A DNA stretch of 64,000 bases from Stenotrophomonas rhizophila (GTDB taxonomy: Bacteria > Pseudomonadota > Gammaproteobacteria > Xanthomonadales > Xanthomonadaceae): assembly GCF_003651185.1 (NCBI RefSeq), contig NZ_RCDC01000004.1, positions 1,598,659-1,662,658 on the forward strand. The letters are read 5' to 3'. The first letter of the stretch is position 1. Every line of letters begins with the position of its first letter. Both the position numbers and the translations under genes were made by a program. Of the stretch, positions 56,355 through 64,000 are shown in pieces. Under the pieces are notes generated by a model. The model searched no databases. It saw only the letters and a list, made by a program, of their open reading frames with translations, and had not been told where the DNA came from.

Positions 56355-58412
56355 TCAGTAACGATAGTTCACTTTCAGCCAGGCGGTGCGGCCAGGTTCG
56401 TTGATGCGCACCGGATCGGCCGGGAAGCCGAAATCGGCGCTGCCGGCCAGGTTCAGATGCTCGCTGTAGGCGCGGTCGAACAGGTTGTCCACGCCCGCAC
56501 TCACCAGCAGCGCCTCGTTGACCCGGTAGCTGGCGTTCACGGCCAGGGTGGCGAAGCCGGCGCTGGGGCCGAGATCGCGGGCGACCACGTTGCCCTGCCC
56601 CGCCGCGACCCGGCCCTGACGCGAGACCGCGCGTGCCAGCGCCCCCACGGTCCAGCGCTCGCCTTCCCAGGCGGTGCTGAGCCGGGCTTCCAGCGGCGGC
56701 ATCTGCGGCAGCGCGCGGCCGTCACTGCGGTTCTCGCCCCAGGCATAGGCCAGCGTGCCGCCGAGTTTCCACTGCTGCGCCAGCTGCCACTCCGCGCCCG
56801 CCTCGGCGCCGGCAATGCGCGCATCGACATTGCTGGCCTGGCTGGTGCTGCCCATCATGCCGCCGTCGCGGTAGGTGAACAGTATGTAGTCCTGGAGGCG
56901 CCCGGCATACGCCGAGACCCAGGCGTTGAGGCGGTCGGTGCGGTACTGCAGGCCCAGATCGAGCTGGGTGGTTTTTTCCGGCTGCACGCCGGTGAAGGCG
57001 TTGATCGCGCCGGCCGGGCCGAGATTCGGCGAGAACAGTTCCCAGTAGTCGGGCATGCGCTCGCTGTGGCCGACGCCGGCGTACCAGGTCAACGCGGGTG
57101 CGATGTCGCGCTCGAACCGGACGAAGCCGCTGCCGAGGTTCTCGCGACGGGTCTGCCCGGCGGTCGGGTTCGGCATCGCCATCATGCCGGCGGTGGCGCG
57201 CTCATCCTTCACCTCGGCACGGTCGATGCGCAACCCACCGACCCAGCGTTGCGCGGTGCCCTCGCCCAGCGTGATCTCGGTGAACGCCCCGAGGTTCTCA
57301 AAGCGTGCATCGGTACGCCACGGCTGCTGGCGGTACACGTTGCGACCCATCGCGTTGCGGCTGCGATGGCGGCTGTCCTGCGCGTCCACGCCGGCCACGA
57401 TGGCGATGTCCTGCCAGCGCCATTCCGAGGCGATACGGCCACCGGTGGTGCGGCGATCAACGTTGGAGCCCATCGGCATCGGCATGCTGCTGGCCGGGTT
57501 CGGCGTGCGCAGCGTGTAGTTGTCCATCACGTGGTCGGCGTCGTTGTAGTACACGTTGGCCTGCAGCTTGTCCCATGCACCGGGCAGGTTGTCCTTCTCG
57601 AAGCGGGCGGCGTAGCTTGTGCGCTTGAACGCGGCACCGTCCATGCCGCGGCCGGCGTAACGCGCGATCGCATCGCCGGTGCCGGCCGAGAGTTCCAGCA
57701 CGGTATCGGCATCAGGTGTCCAGCCGACGGCGACATCGCTGTTCCACTTGCGCCACTTGGAGGGCACCACATCCCCGTTGCCGTCCTTGTAGTCATCCGA
57801 TTCGGAGCGGTTGCCGTTGACGCGCACATAGCCCGGCGAAGCGCCGGCGGTGAGATCCAGCACCTGGTCATTGCGGTTGCGCGAGCCGACCAGGGCGCTG
57901 GCGTTGATATCCATGCCCGGCTGATCGAAACGCGGGGTATCGCGCTCGAAGCGCACCGTGCCGGCCGAGGCACCGGCGCCCCAGCGCACGCTCTGCGGCC
58001 CCTTGATGATGGTCAACCGATCGAAGGTTTCCGGTGCGATGTAGGACAGCGGGTTGTCCATGCGCGAGGGGCAGGCACCGATCAGATTGCCTTCGTTGCT
58101 GACGATGTTCAGGCGCGAACCGAACATGCCGCGCAGCACCGGATCGCCGTTGGTGCCGCCGTTGCGGATCGCCGAGAAGCCGGGAACCGTCTTCAGATAA
58201 TCAGCGCCATCGCTGGCCGGCACCGGCTGCCGCGGCAGGCGCGGATCGGTGACCCAGTGCAGCGGCGATGAGGGCGCGGTGGCGGTGACGACCAGCGTAT
58301 CGAGGGTGCGGGCGTCGTCGTTGGCGGCATGCAGCGGCAGCGCGACCAGGGCCAGCGACAGGGAAACAGACAGGCGCGTCAGTGCGCCCGCGCTGCGGGA
58401 AGAAACGTTCAT
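56355..58412 (-). CDS. TonB-dependent copper receptor (OprC/NosA family)
   Basis: A 685-residue outer-membrane receptor with signal peptide (LSLALVALPLHAA), plug (LDTLVVTATAP; IIKGPQSVRWGAGASAGTVRFERD) and barrel ending LKVNYRY. The copper-site motifs reported for P. aeruginosa OprC are both present: CxxxM as Cys114-PSR-Met118 and HxM as His294-V-Met296. Several Met-rich loops (SSMPMPMGSN and ATAGMMAMPN) are also typical. The ATG at 58412 gives the signal peptide. It follows a DUF2946 gene by 70 bases, a pairing that supports copper uptake. Confidence 0.9.
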   Translation of the reverse strand: MNVSSRSAGALTRLSVSLSLALVALPLHAANDDARTLDTLVVTATAPSSPLHWVTDPRLPRQPVPASDGADYLKTVPGFSAIRNGGTNGDPVLRGMFGSRLNIVSNEGNLIGACPSRMDNPLSYIAPETFDRLTIIKGPQSVRWGAGASAGTVRFERDTPRFDQPGMDINASALVGSRNRNDQVLDLTAGASPGYVRVNGNRSESDDYKDGNGDVVPSKWRKWNSDVAVGWTPDADTVLELSAGTGDAIARYAGRGMDGAAFKRTSYAARFEKDNLPGAWDKLQANVYYNDADHVMDNYTLRTPNPASSMPMPMGSNVDRRTTGGRIASEWRWQDIAIVAGVDAQDSRHRSRNAMGRNVYRQQPWRTDARFENLGAFTEITLGEGTAQRWVGGLRIDRAEVKDERATAGMMAMPNPTAGQTRRENLGSGFVRFERDIAPALTWYAGVGHSERMPDYWELFSPNLGPAGAINAFTGVQPEKTTQLDLGLQYRTDRLNAWVSAYAGRLQDYILFTYRDGGMMGSTSQASNVDARIAGAEAGAEWQLAQQWKLGGTLAYAWGENRSDGRALPQMPPLEARLSTAWEGERWTVGALARAVSRQGRVAAGQGNVVARDLGPSAGFATLAVNASYRVNEALLVSAGVDNLFDRAYSEHLNLAGSADFGFPADPVRINEPGRTAWLKVNYRY

Positions 58413-58482
58413 GGTGGAACTCCAGAAAAGCACGCAGGCACGCGCCGCCATCACGGCGACACAGGCAGAAAAGGCGGTGGAT

Positions 58483-58992
58483 TCAGGAGATCGCGGGCGG
58501 GCCGCGTGCGGCGTGGGCGGGCCAGCGCAGGCTGCGTGGCGTGGGCACCGCGCGCAGCACGCGCGGTGCAATGACCGGCATCGCCGGCAACAGCAGGATC
58601 AGCACCGCCAGCCACGGCATCAGCCGCGAGGCCATCATGCAGTACTCGCAGGCGTCGCCATGCCCGGCATGCTCGCTCATCGGCGGCGACGATGCGGGGG
58701 TGTCGTGGGCGCTTGGCAGGGCGTGCATCGGCATGGGCTGCATCGCCATGTCGTGCTGCTGCATGTCGTGGTGGTGCACGTCGCGCTGCGCGATGTCGTG
58801 CTGCATGTCGTGCCCGGCGTGGGCATCGGGCGGCACCGGCATCGCGTGGGTCATGCCGGTCGGCATCAGCATCACCGGCGCCCCTGCATGCGCCTGCTGC
58901 CAGCGGCTGACCAGCGGCGCCAGCGCCATCAGCAGCGTCGCCACGAAGGCAAGCTGCAGAAAAACGGCATACGGGCGACGGCGGACGTTCAC
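58483..58992 (-). CDS. DUF2946 family Met/His-rich membrane protein
   Basis: About 169 residues. An N-terminal membrane anchor (PYAVFLQLAFVATLLMALAPLV) is followed by a metal-binding-looking stretch at about residues 50-110 packed with His and Met (HAGHDMQHD, VHHHDMQQHDMAMQPMPMH). A C-terminal CEYCMMASRL motif and another helix follow. DUF2946 proteins often lie beside copper receptors. The GTG at 58992 is only one possible start (an in-frame ATG at 59088 runs into repeat sequence), so the N-terminus is uncertain. Storage or delivery of copper is inferred. Confidence 0.7.
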   Translation of the reverse strand: MNVRRRPYAVFLQLAFVATLLMALAPLVSRWQQAHAGAPVMLMPTGMTHAMPVPPDAHAGHDMQHDIAQRDVHHHDMQQHDMAMQPMPMHALPSAHDTPASSPPMSEHAGHGDACEYCMMASRLMPWLAVLILLLPAMPVIAPRVLRAVPTPRSLRWPAHAARGPPAIS

Positions 58993-59087
58993 CCAGTCAT
59001 GGTAGCGCCCGACCGTTGGCAGGGCAGCCCGAAGCCCTGCGACCAACCGTCGCAGCGGCCCTTTCGAAGCGCCCACCGAACCCCTCA

Positions 59088-59150
59088 CCCCCTCTGGAGA
59101 AAAGCCCCCTTCTGTTGAAGGGGGGCGCCAACGGCGCGGGGTAGAGGGGG
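59088..59150. repeat. Second dispersed repeat family, copy C
   Basis: A 63-base element bounded by inverted ends CCCCCTCT (59088-59095) and AGAGGGGG (59143-59150). It contains the hairpin GCCCCCTTC-TGTT-GAAGGGGGGC and beside it GCGCC-AAC-GGCGC. It lies between cysB and the DUF2946 gene, in the same two-hairpin design as the copies at 15.9 and 63.4 kb. Confidence 0.7.
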
Positions 59151-59175
59151 AATGCGCGGGCAGCCATCACCGTCG

Positions 59176-60159
59176 CTAGACGGTGATGGTCTGCGTCAGT
59201 GATTCCCAGGTCGGCGGCAGCGGCCAGTTGGCTTCCTGGTTGCCGTCGATCACCCGGCGCAGGTCGCGGGTGTCGATCTGCGGGGCGAGGACATGCACCA
59301 GTTCCAGCGCGTAATCGCGCAGCACGCGATCGCGCGGCAGCACGGCCCAGGCGATGCACTCGTCGATCGGCGCCGGGGCCGGCCAGGACCGCAGGTCTTC
59401 ATCGCTGGCGTTGACCGCCATTTCCGCCAGCAGGCCCACGCCCAGGCCGGTGCGCACATACGTCTTGATCAGATCCGCATCGAGGGCGGTCAAGGCGATG
59501 TCCGGGGTCAGCCCGGCGCTGGCGAAGGCGCGCTGCAGCGAGGAGCTGCCGCGGGTGGAGGATTCGTAGCTGATCAGCGGGTGGCTGGCGAGCGCCTGCA
59601 GGTCCGGCGCGGCGCCCGGGCGGTCCAGCGCGTGTCCGCGCGGCACCAGCACCAGCCGGCGCCAGCGGTACAGCGGAATGGCCAGGCCGGCAGTGGGCTC
59701 ACCGCCGGCGGTGCTGATGATGGCGATGTCCGCGTCGCCCTGGCTGAGCAGGTCCAGCGCGTCGCTTTCGGCAGCCTGCTGCAGATGCACGCTGACCTGC
59801 GGGTAGGCCTGCTTGATCCGCGCCACTGCCGGCGGCAGCACGAAGCGCGCCTGGGTATGCGTGGTGGTGAGCACCAGTTGGCCCTGGCTTTCACGGCGCT
59901 GGTTGGCCGCATAGGTGCGGATGTTGTTGGCCTCGCCCAGGACAGCGCGGGCGCGGCCGATCACTTCCACGCCGGCCGGGGTCACCGCTTCCAGGCTGCG
60001 GCCCTTGCGCACGAACAGCAGGAACCCGAGTTCATCCTCCAACTGCTTGAGCTGTTTGGACAGGCCGGGCTGGGTGGCGTGCACACGGGACGCCGCCAGC
60101 GTGATGTTCAGCTCGGCGTCGGCAATGGCGACCAGGTAGCGAAGTTGGGTCAGCGTCAT
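59176..60159 (-). CDS. cysB: LysR-family regulator CysB
   Basis: A 327-residue LysR-type regulator of sulphur assimilation. The N-terminal helix-turn-helix is MTLTQLRYLVAIADAELNITLAASRVHATQPGLSKQLKQLEDELG, and the effector domain has VLTTTHTQARFVLPPAVARIK near residue 96, a conserved CysB segment that includes the Thr residues which bind N-acetylserine or sulphate. It is divergent from cysK with a 239-base shared region. This arrangement suggests direct control of cysK and of itself. Confidence 0.9.
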   Translation of the reverse strand: MTLTQLRYLVAIADAELNITLAASRVHATQPGLSKQLKQLEDELGFLLFVRKGRSLEAVTPAGVEVIGRARAVLGEANNIRTYAANQRRESQGQLVLTTTHTQARFVLPPAVARIKQAYPQVSVHLQQAAESDALDLLSQGDADIAIISTAGGEPTAGLAIPLYRWRRLVLVPRGHALDRPGAAPDLQALASHPLISYESSTRGSSSLQRAFASAGLTPDIALTALDADLIKTYVRTGLGVGLLAEMAVNASDEDLRSWPAPAPIDECIAWAVLPRDRVLRDYALELVHVLAPQIDTRDLRRVIDGNQEANWPLPPTWESLTQTITV

Positions 60160-60398
60160 GGGCGGGCGATACGGCGCATGGAGAGGGGGCCATCCGACTG
60201 TAGGGCAAATGCCGTCACCAGCTTATAACCAAACGTTGTTTAAGAAGGTAATCAGGTCATTTCGCGCGGTCATATGCCAGCGGTACGGTCTGACCGACCC
60301 CGGCCCGGCCGCGCGCGGGCGCCTTGCGCCGCCACCGGCCCGACCCTTTCCCCTGCCGCACGGCCCCCGGGCGGCAACGACTTCTGCGGAGCATTCCC
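60160..60398. promoter_or_regulatory. cysB-cysK divergent control region
   Basis: The region holds an AT-rich core at 60223-60260 that stands out from the GC-rich surroundings. It includes TTATAACCAAACGTTGTTTAA, where AACCAAACGTT and GTT repeats resemble LysR-type or CysB sites. A promoter for cysK is likely here, with GGAG about 8 bases before the cysK ATG as ribosome-binding site. Confidence 0.5.
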
Positions 60399-61358
60399 AT
60401 GGCCCTGTACGACTCCATCCTGGACACCATCGGCAACACCCCGGTGGTGCGCCTGCACCGTCTCGCCCCCGAGCACGTCACCCTGTATGCGAAGGTCGAG
60501 TCGTTCAATCCCGGCGGCTCGGTCAAGGACCGCCTAGCGCTGGCGATCATTCTCGACGCCGAGGCCAAGGGCCTGCTCAAGCCCGGCGATACCATCGTGG
60601 AAGCGACCTCGGGCAACACCGGCGTGGCGCTGGCGATGGTGGCCGCCGCGCGCGGCTACAAGTTCGTGGCCACGATGGTGGAGACCTTCTCGATCGAGCG
60701 CCGCAAGCTCATGCGCGCCTACGGCGCCAAGGTGATCCTGACCCCGGCCGCCGAGCGCGGCTCGGGCATGGTCCGCCGTGCGAAGGAACTGGCCGAGGAA
60801 CACGGCTGGTTCCTGGCCAGCCAGTTCGCCAACCCGGCCAACCCGGCCTATCACCGCAACACCACGGCGCCGGAAATCCTGCGCGACTTCGCCGGCAAGC
60901 GGCTGGACTACTTCGTGACCGGTTGGGGCACCGGCGGCACCCTGACCGGCGTCGGCGAAGTGCTCAAGGTCGCGCGACCCGAGACCCGCATCGTCGCCAC
61001 CGAACCGGAAGGCGCCGCCCTGCTCAAGGGCGATGAGTGGAAGCCGCACAAGATCCAGGGCTGGACCCCCGACTTCGTGCCGGAAGTGCTCAACCGCGGT
61101 GTCTACGATGAACTGCTGACCATCGACGACGCGCGCGCCATCGAGACCTCGCGCCGGCTCGCGGCCGAGGAAGGCATCTTCGTGGGCATCTCGGCCGGTG
61201 CCACGGTCGCCAGCGCGCTGGACATCGCCGCCAAGGCCGCACCCGGCGCGGTGATCCTGGCGATGCTGCCCGACACGGGTGAGCGCTACTTCTCCACCCC
61301 GCTGTTTGCCGATATCAACGAAGGCTCCGACGACGACTGGCTGGCCGGTCTGCCCTGA
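60399..61358 (+). CDS. cysK: Cysteine synthase A
   Basis: A 319-residue PLP enzyme joining O-acetylserine and sulphide to cysteine. PLP Lys is in NPGGSVKDRLALAI near residue 42, the substrate loop is EATSGNTGVAL near residue 70, the phosphate-binding loop is GTGGTLTGVGE and a C-terminal ISAGATVASALDIA follows. The ATG at 60399 has GGAG upstream; the open frame further upstream lies in the control region. It is transcribed away from cysB and ends in a terminator. Confidence 0.94.
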   Translation: MALYDSILDTIGNTPVVRLHRLAPEHVTLYAKVESFNPGGSVKDRLALAIILDAEAKGLLKPGDTIVEATSGNTGVALAMVAAARGYKFVATMVETFSIERRKLMRAYGAKVILTPAAERGSGMVRRAKELAEEHGWFLASQFANPANPAYHRNTTAPEILRDFAGKRLDYFVTGWGTGGTLTGVGEVLKVARPETRIVATEPEGAALLKGDEWKPHKIQGWTPDFVPEVLNRGVYDELLTIDDARAIETSRRLAAEEGIFVGISAGATVASALDIAAKAAPGAVILAMLPDTGERYFSTPLFADINEGSDDDWLAGLP

Positions 61359-61385
61359 TCTGCCCGTTGGTCCGCAGGAAGGAAG

Positions 61386-61411
61386 CGCCCGCCCTGATCG
61401 GCGGGCGTTTT
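61386..61411 (+). terminator. Terminator of cysK
   Basis: CGCCCGCC-CTGATC-GGCGGGCG followed by TTTT, 27 bases after the cysK stop. Confidence 0.88.
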
Positions 61412-61595
61412 GCATGGGGCGCTTCATCTGCGGTGAAGCGATCCGGCGGCATCGTGTGAAGGTCAGCCAGCGCTCGCCGGGTCGCACTGCCTGAGACGAC
61501 GATGACGCAGCCTAGATGTCCTGCAGGTTACGGTGCAGGTCAGGCACGTCATTTCGTTGTATGGACCCGGTATCAGTACGTAAGGAGCGGTACGC

Positions 61596-62195
61596 ATGAA
61601 GATCGAAGTGTGGCAGGGCGACATCACGACCCTGGCGGTGGATGCGATCGTCAATGCGGCCAACGAATCCCTGCTGGGCGGCGGCGGCGTGGACGGCGCG
61701 ATCCATCGCGCGGCCGGTCCGCAGCTGCTCGACGCCTGCCGCGCCCTGCCGGAGATCCGCCCCGGCATGCGCTGCCCGACCGGTGAGGTGCGCCAGACGC
61801 CCGCCTTCGAGCTGCCGGCCAGGCATGTGTTCCACACCGTCGGCCCGGTCTGGCAGGACGGTCTGCGCGACGAGCCGGCACTGCTGGCCAATTGCTACTG
61901 GAAATCGCTGCAGCTGGCCGAAAAGCTGGATCTGGAATCGATCGCCTTCCCGGCGATCAGCTGCGGCGTGTTCGGCTATCCGCTGCACCAGGCCGCCCAC
62001 ATCGCCGCCACCGAAACCCTTACCTGGCAGCGCTCGCATCGCCAGCCGCGCCGGATCATCCTGGTGGCCTACAACGCGGCGACGTACAAGGCCTACCAAT
62101 CGGCGCTGGCCGCGCTGGGTCAGCCGGTCGAACCGTCAACCTCGGCGATCTTCGCGCCACTGGCGCTCGGGTTGCCGCCGGCCGCGGCGCACTGA
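61596..62195 (+). CDS. Macrodomain protein (O-acetyl-ADP-ribose deacetylase type)
   Basis: A 199-residue protein. The macrodomain fills residues 1-170, with GDITTLAVDAIVNAANESLLGGGGVDGAIHRAAG (ADP-ribose-binding loop 1, with conserved Asn and Asp) and ISCGVFGYPLHQAA (loop 2). It resembles YmdB, which removes acetyl from O-acetyl-ADP-ribose or reverses ADP-ribosylation. A proline/alanine-rich tail of about 30 residues follows. No toxin partner (e.g. DarT) adjoins it, so the housekeeping role is favoured. A convergent terminator lies after the stop. Confidence 0.9.
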   Translation: MKIEVWQGDITTLAVDAIVNAANESLLGGGGVDGAIHRAAGPQLLDACRALPEIRPGMRCPTGEVRQTPAFELPARHVFHTVGPVWQDGLRDEPALLANCYWKSLQLAEKLDLESIAFPAISCGVFGYPLHQAAHIAATETLTWQRSHRQPRRIILVAYNAATYKAYQSALAALGQPVEPSTSAIFAPLALGLPPAAAH

Positions 62196-62215
62196 GCAGA
62201 CCACCGCGCAAACAA

Positions 62216-62240
62216 AAACGCCGGCACAAGGCCGGCGTTT
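62216..62240. terminator. Bidirectional terminator
   Basis: AAACGCCGGC / GCCGGCGTTT stem with a five-base loop, an A run to the left and T residues to the right. It serves the macrodomain gene (plus) and the aldolase gene (minus, stop at 62265). Confidence 0.88.
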
Positions 62241-62264
62241 CCGTTGACGGTGGTCAGGCGTGAA

Positions 62265-63269
62265 TCAGCCGTTCCACTTGCCCAGGGCGGCTTGGCCGTT
62301 TTCCTTGGCGCGATCGAAGATCGTCTGCTGCGCCTTGGCGACGTTGGCCTTGGTGTCCTTGGCCCACAGCTTCAGCGCGGCCTGCTGCATGGCGCGGCCG
62401 TAGGAGAAGCTCAGCGGCCACGGCAGGTTGCCCATCTGGTTCATGGCGTTCAGATGCGCGGTGGACTGCTCATCGCTCTGGCCACCGGACAGGAACACCA
62501 CGCCCGGCAGGATCGCCGGCACGGTGCTCTTGAGGCACATCACGGTCGACTCGGCCACTTCCTCGACGTCGGCCTGCTCTTCGCAGCCCTTGCCGGAGAT
62601 GACCATCGAGGCCTTCAGGATGGTGCCTTCCAGCAGCACGTTCTGCTGGTACAGCGCGTCGAACAGCGAACGCAGGGTGGCTTCGGTGACTTCGTAGCAG
62701 GTCTCGATGTCGTGGTCGCCGTCCATGATCACTTCCGGCTCGACCATCGGCACCAGGCCGCATTCCTGGCACAGCGCCGCATAACGGGCCAGCGCGTGGG
62801 CGTTGGACTCGATGCAGGTGCCCGACGGGATGCTTTCACCGATGTTGATGACTGCACGCCACTTGGCGAAGCGCGCACCCAGCTTGTAGTACTCCTGCAG
62901 GCGCTCGCGCAGGCCGTCCAGGCCTTCGGTGACCAGCTCGCCCGGGCAGCCGGCCAGGGCATGCGCGCCCTTGTCGACCTTGATGCCCGGAATGATGCCC
63001 TGGGCGGCCATGTACTTGGCGAACGGGACGCCGTCCTTGGTGGACTGACGGATGGTCTCGTCGTACAGGATCGCGCCGGAGATGTGCTCGTTCAGCTTGG
63101 GCGTGGTGAGCAGCAGTTCGCGGTAGGCGCGACGGTTCTCCTCGGTGTTCTCCAGGCCGACGCTGGCGAAGCGCTTGCCGATGGTGCCGGTGGATTCGTC
63201 GATCGCGATGATGCCCTTGCCCGGGGCGACCATGGCCTGTGCGGTTTCAGCCAGCTGTTCGATGCTCAT
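62265..63269 (-). CDS. Fructose-bisphosphate aldolase class I
   Basis: A 334-residue glycolytic aldolase of the eukaryote-like class I type, using a Schiff-base Lys. It starts MSIEQLAETAQAMVAPGKGIIAIDESTGT, with the phosphate-binding ESTGTIGKRF and catalytic Lys in LLEGTILKASMV; FLSGGQSDEQSTAHLNAMN lies near the end. The ATG at 63269 fits the family N-terminus. It follows pyruvate kinase on the same strand, so the two glycolytic genes may be co-transcribed, although a repeat lies between them. Confidence 0.93.
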   Translation of the reverse strand: MSIEQLAETAQAMVAPGKGIIAIDESTGTIGKRFASVGLENTEENRRAYRELLLTTPKLNEHISGAILYDETIRQSTKDGVPFAKYMAAQGIIPGIKVDKGAHALAGCPGELVTEGLDGLRERLQEYYKLGARFAKWRAVINIGESIPSGTCIESNAHALARYAALCQECGLVPMVEPEVIMDGDHDIETCYEVTEATLRSLFDALYQQNVLLEGTILKASMVISGKGCEEQADVEEVAESTVMCLKSTVPAILPGVVFLSGGQSDEQSTAHLNAMNQMGNLPWPLSFSYGRAMQQAALKLWAKDTKANVAKAQQTIFDRAKENGQAALGKWNG

Positions 63270-63398
63270 GTACTTCCTGTGGCGGGTGCGGGAAAACCCC
63301 AATTATAGACCCCGCCTCCCGTGAACTGACCGTCCACGGAATCTGGAAACGATTCCATCCCTAAACGGGCCCAGGGGAGCGAATGTGTCTGGGGGAAA

Positions 63399-63485
63399 GC
63401 CCCCTGAGTGAGGGGGCGGCCGCGAAGCGGCGGGGGTCTGGGAGATGGTAAGAAGGGGCCCACGGTTTGCAGCGCAAACCGTGGG
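63399..63485. repeat. Second dispersed repeat family, copy B, plus adjacent long hairpin
   Basis: The hairpin GCCCCCT-GAGTG-AGGGGGC (63399-63417) is followed by GCCGC-GAA-GCGGC (63419-63431). A separate 12-base-arm inverted repeat, CCCACGGTTTGC-AGC-GCAAACCGTGGG, lies at 63459-63485. All lie between pyk and the aldolase gene on the transcribed minus strand. Confidence 0.7.
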
Positions 63486-63515
63486 GCGACAGCGCGTATG
63501 CGATGACGCGTACCC

Positions 63516-64000
63516 TTAGAGTTCGCCCAGGCCGCTCGCACGGCCGTCTTCGCCCACTTCCAGCAGGCGCAGCGTGTTCGTGGCGCCATGGGTTTCCATG
63601 TGCTCGCCGCTGGTGAAGACGACGCGGTCGCCGCTCTGCAGCTGGTTCGCTTCGAACAGCAGGCGGATGCTGCCGCGCGCGGCTTCGCGCGGGGTCAGGC
63701 CGCGGCTGTCGAAGTTGATCGGGAACACATCGCGCATCAGCGCCATCTGGCGGCGGGCGCCGTCATGGCGGGTCACCGCGAACACCGGTGCCGAGGCACG
63801 GAAGCGCGACAGGTACCGCGCGGTGCCACCGGATTCGGTCATCGCCACGATCGCGCGCACGCCTACGTGCTGGGACAGGAACATGGTGGCCATGGCGATC
63901 GCCTGGTCGGCACGTTCCAGATTGCGCGGCGAGGCGCCGAAATCGGTCTCGGTCTGGAACTGGCGTTCGGCACCGAGGCAGATACGCGCCATCGCTTCGA
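63516..64000 (-). CDS. pyk: Pyruvate kinase, 3' part only
   Basis: The frame runs out of the window at 64000, so the true start is not visible. About 160 C-terminal residues are seen: the end of the barrel (MARICLGAERQ) and the C-terminal domain (VGVRAIVAMTESGGTARYLSRFRASAPVFAVTRHDGARRQMALMRDVFP and SGDRVVFTSGEHMETHGATNTLRLLEVG). These are typical of pyruvate kinase, which makes pyruvate and ATP from phosphoenolpyruvate. The gene lies upstream of the class I aldolase on the same strand. Confidence 0.92.
   Translation of the reverse strand, partial: EAMARICLGAERQFQTETDFGASPRNLERADQAIAMATMFLSQHVGVRAIVAMTESGGTARYLSRFRASAPVFAVTRHDGARRQMALMRDVFPINFDSRGLTPREAARGSIRLLFEANQLQSGDRVVFTSGEHMETHGATNTLRLLEVGEDGRASGLGEL

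Overview
The window reads as an uninterrupted piece of a high-GC gammaproteobacterial chromosome from the Xanthomonadaceae, most likely Stenotrophomonas (S. maltophilia group). The reasons are the gene order pilS-pilR-pilB-(variable genes)-pilA-pilC-pilD-coaE, the pairs rluD/bamD and thiS-thiG-trmB, and many short palindromes that start with GTAG and look like the SMAG repeats known from S. maltophilia. Genes are densely packed with many ATGA or GTGA start/stop overlaps. There is no rRNA, CRISPR array, integrase, insertion sequence or prophage. One tRNA gene, tRNA-Gly(CCC), is present.

Layout. 0.1-6 kb: pyruvate oxidase, two small envelope proteins and a TonB-dependent receptor. 6-10 kb: trehalose operon otsB - GH15 glycosidase - otsA. 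10-15 kb: pgeF and rluD facing bamD, then nadE. 15-17 kb: sucC-sucD. 17-34.8 kb: type IV pilus region with PilSR, PilB, two pilins, PilC, PilD and coaE. Between pilB and the pilins lies a block of visibly lower GC (about 50-55% in sampled lines against about 68% outside): a polyprenyl-phosphate-sugar-synthase-like GT2, two GT4 enzymes, a methyltransferase, a second GT2 and a flippase. A TMTC-like GT-C membrane protein overlaps the start of the second pilin gene. 34.8-39.5 kb: a two-component system, rimK and hypothetical genes. 39.5-49 kb: tRNA-Gly, GDSL autotransporter, thiS-thiG-trmB, an SLC13-type carrier, a Rieske protein, FAA hydrolase, mscL and an M28 peptidase. 49-59 kb: SpoU methylase, AGCS carrier, an RND pump with its adaptor, and a copper receptor with a DUF2946 protein. 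59-64 kb: cysB facing cysK, macrodomain protein, class I aldolase and the 3' part of pyruvate kinase.

The most interesting part is the pilus locus. A membrane GT-C enzyme translationally coupled to a pilin, together with a DPM1-like donor synthase and a sugar-assembly block, suggests a pilin glycosylation system different in type from the known PilO/TfpO and TfpW systems. This is inferred from domain logic and position only. Other points worth a look are a sigma-54 promoter upstream of the main pilin, a GSFSGA variant of the sigma-54 contact loop in PilR, two families of dispersed palindromic repeats, a structured intergenic region at about 49.2 kb that may encode a small RNA, and a copper-uptake pair whose receptor keeps the CxxxM and HxM copper-site motifs of OprC.
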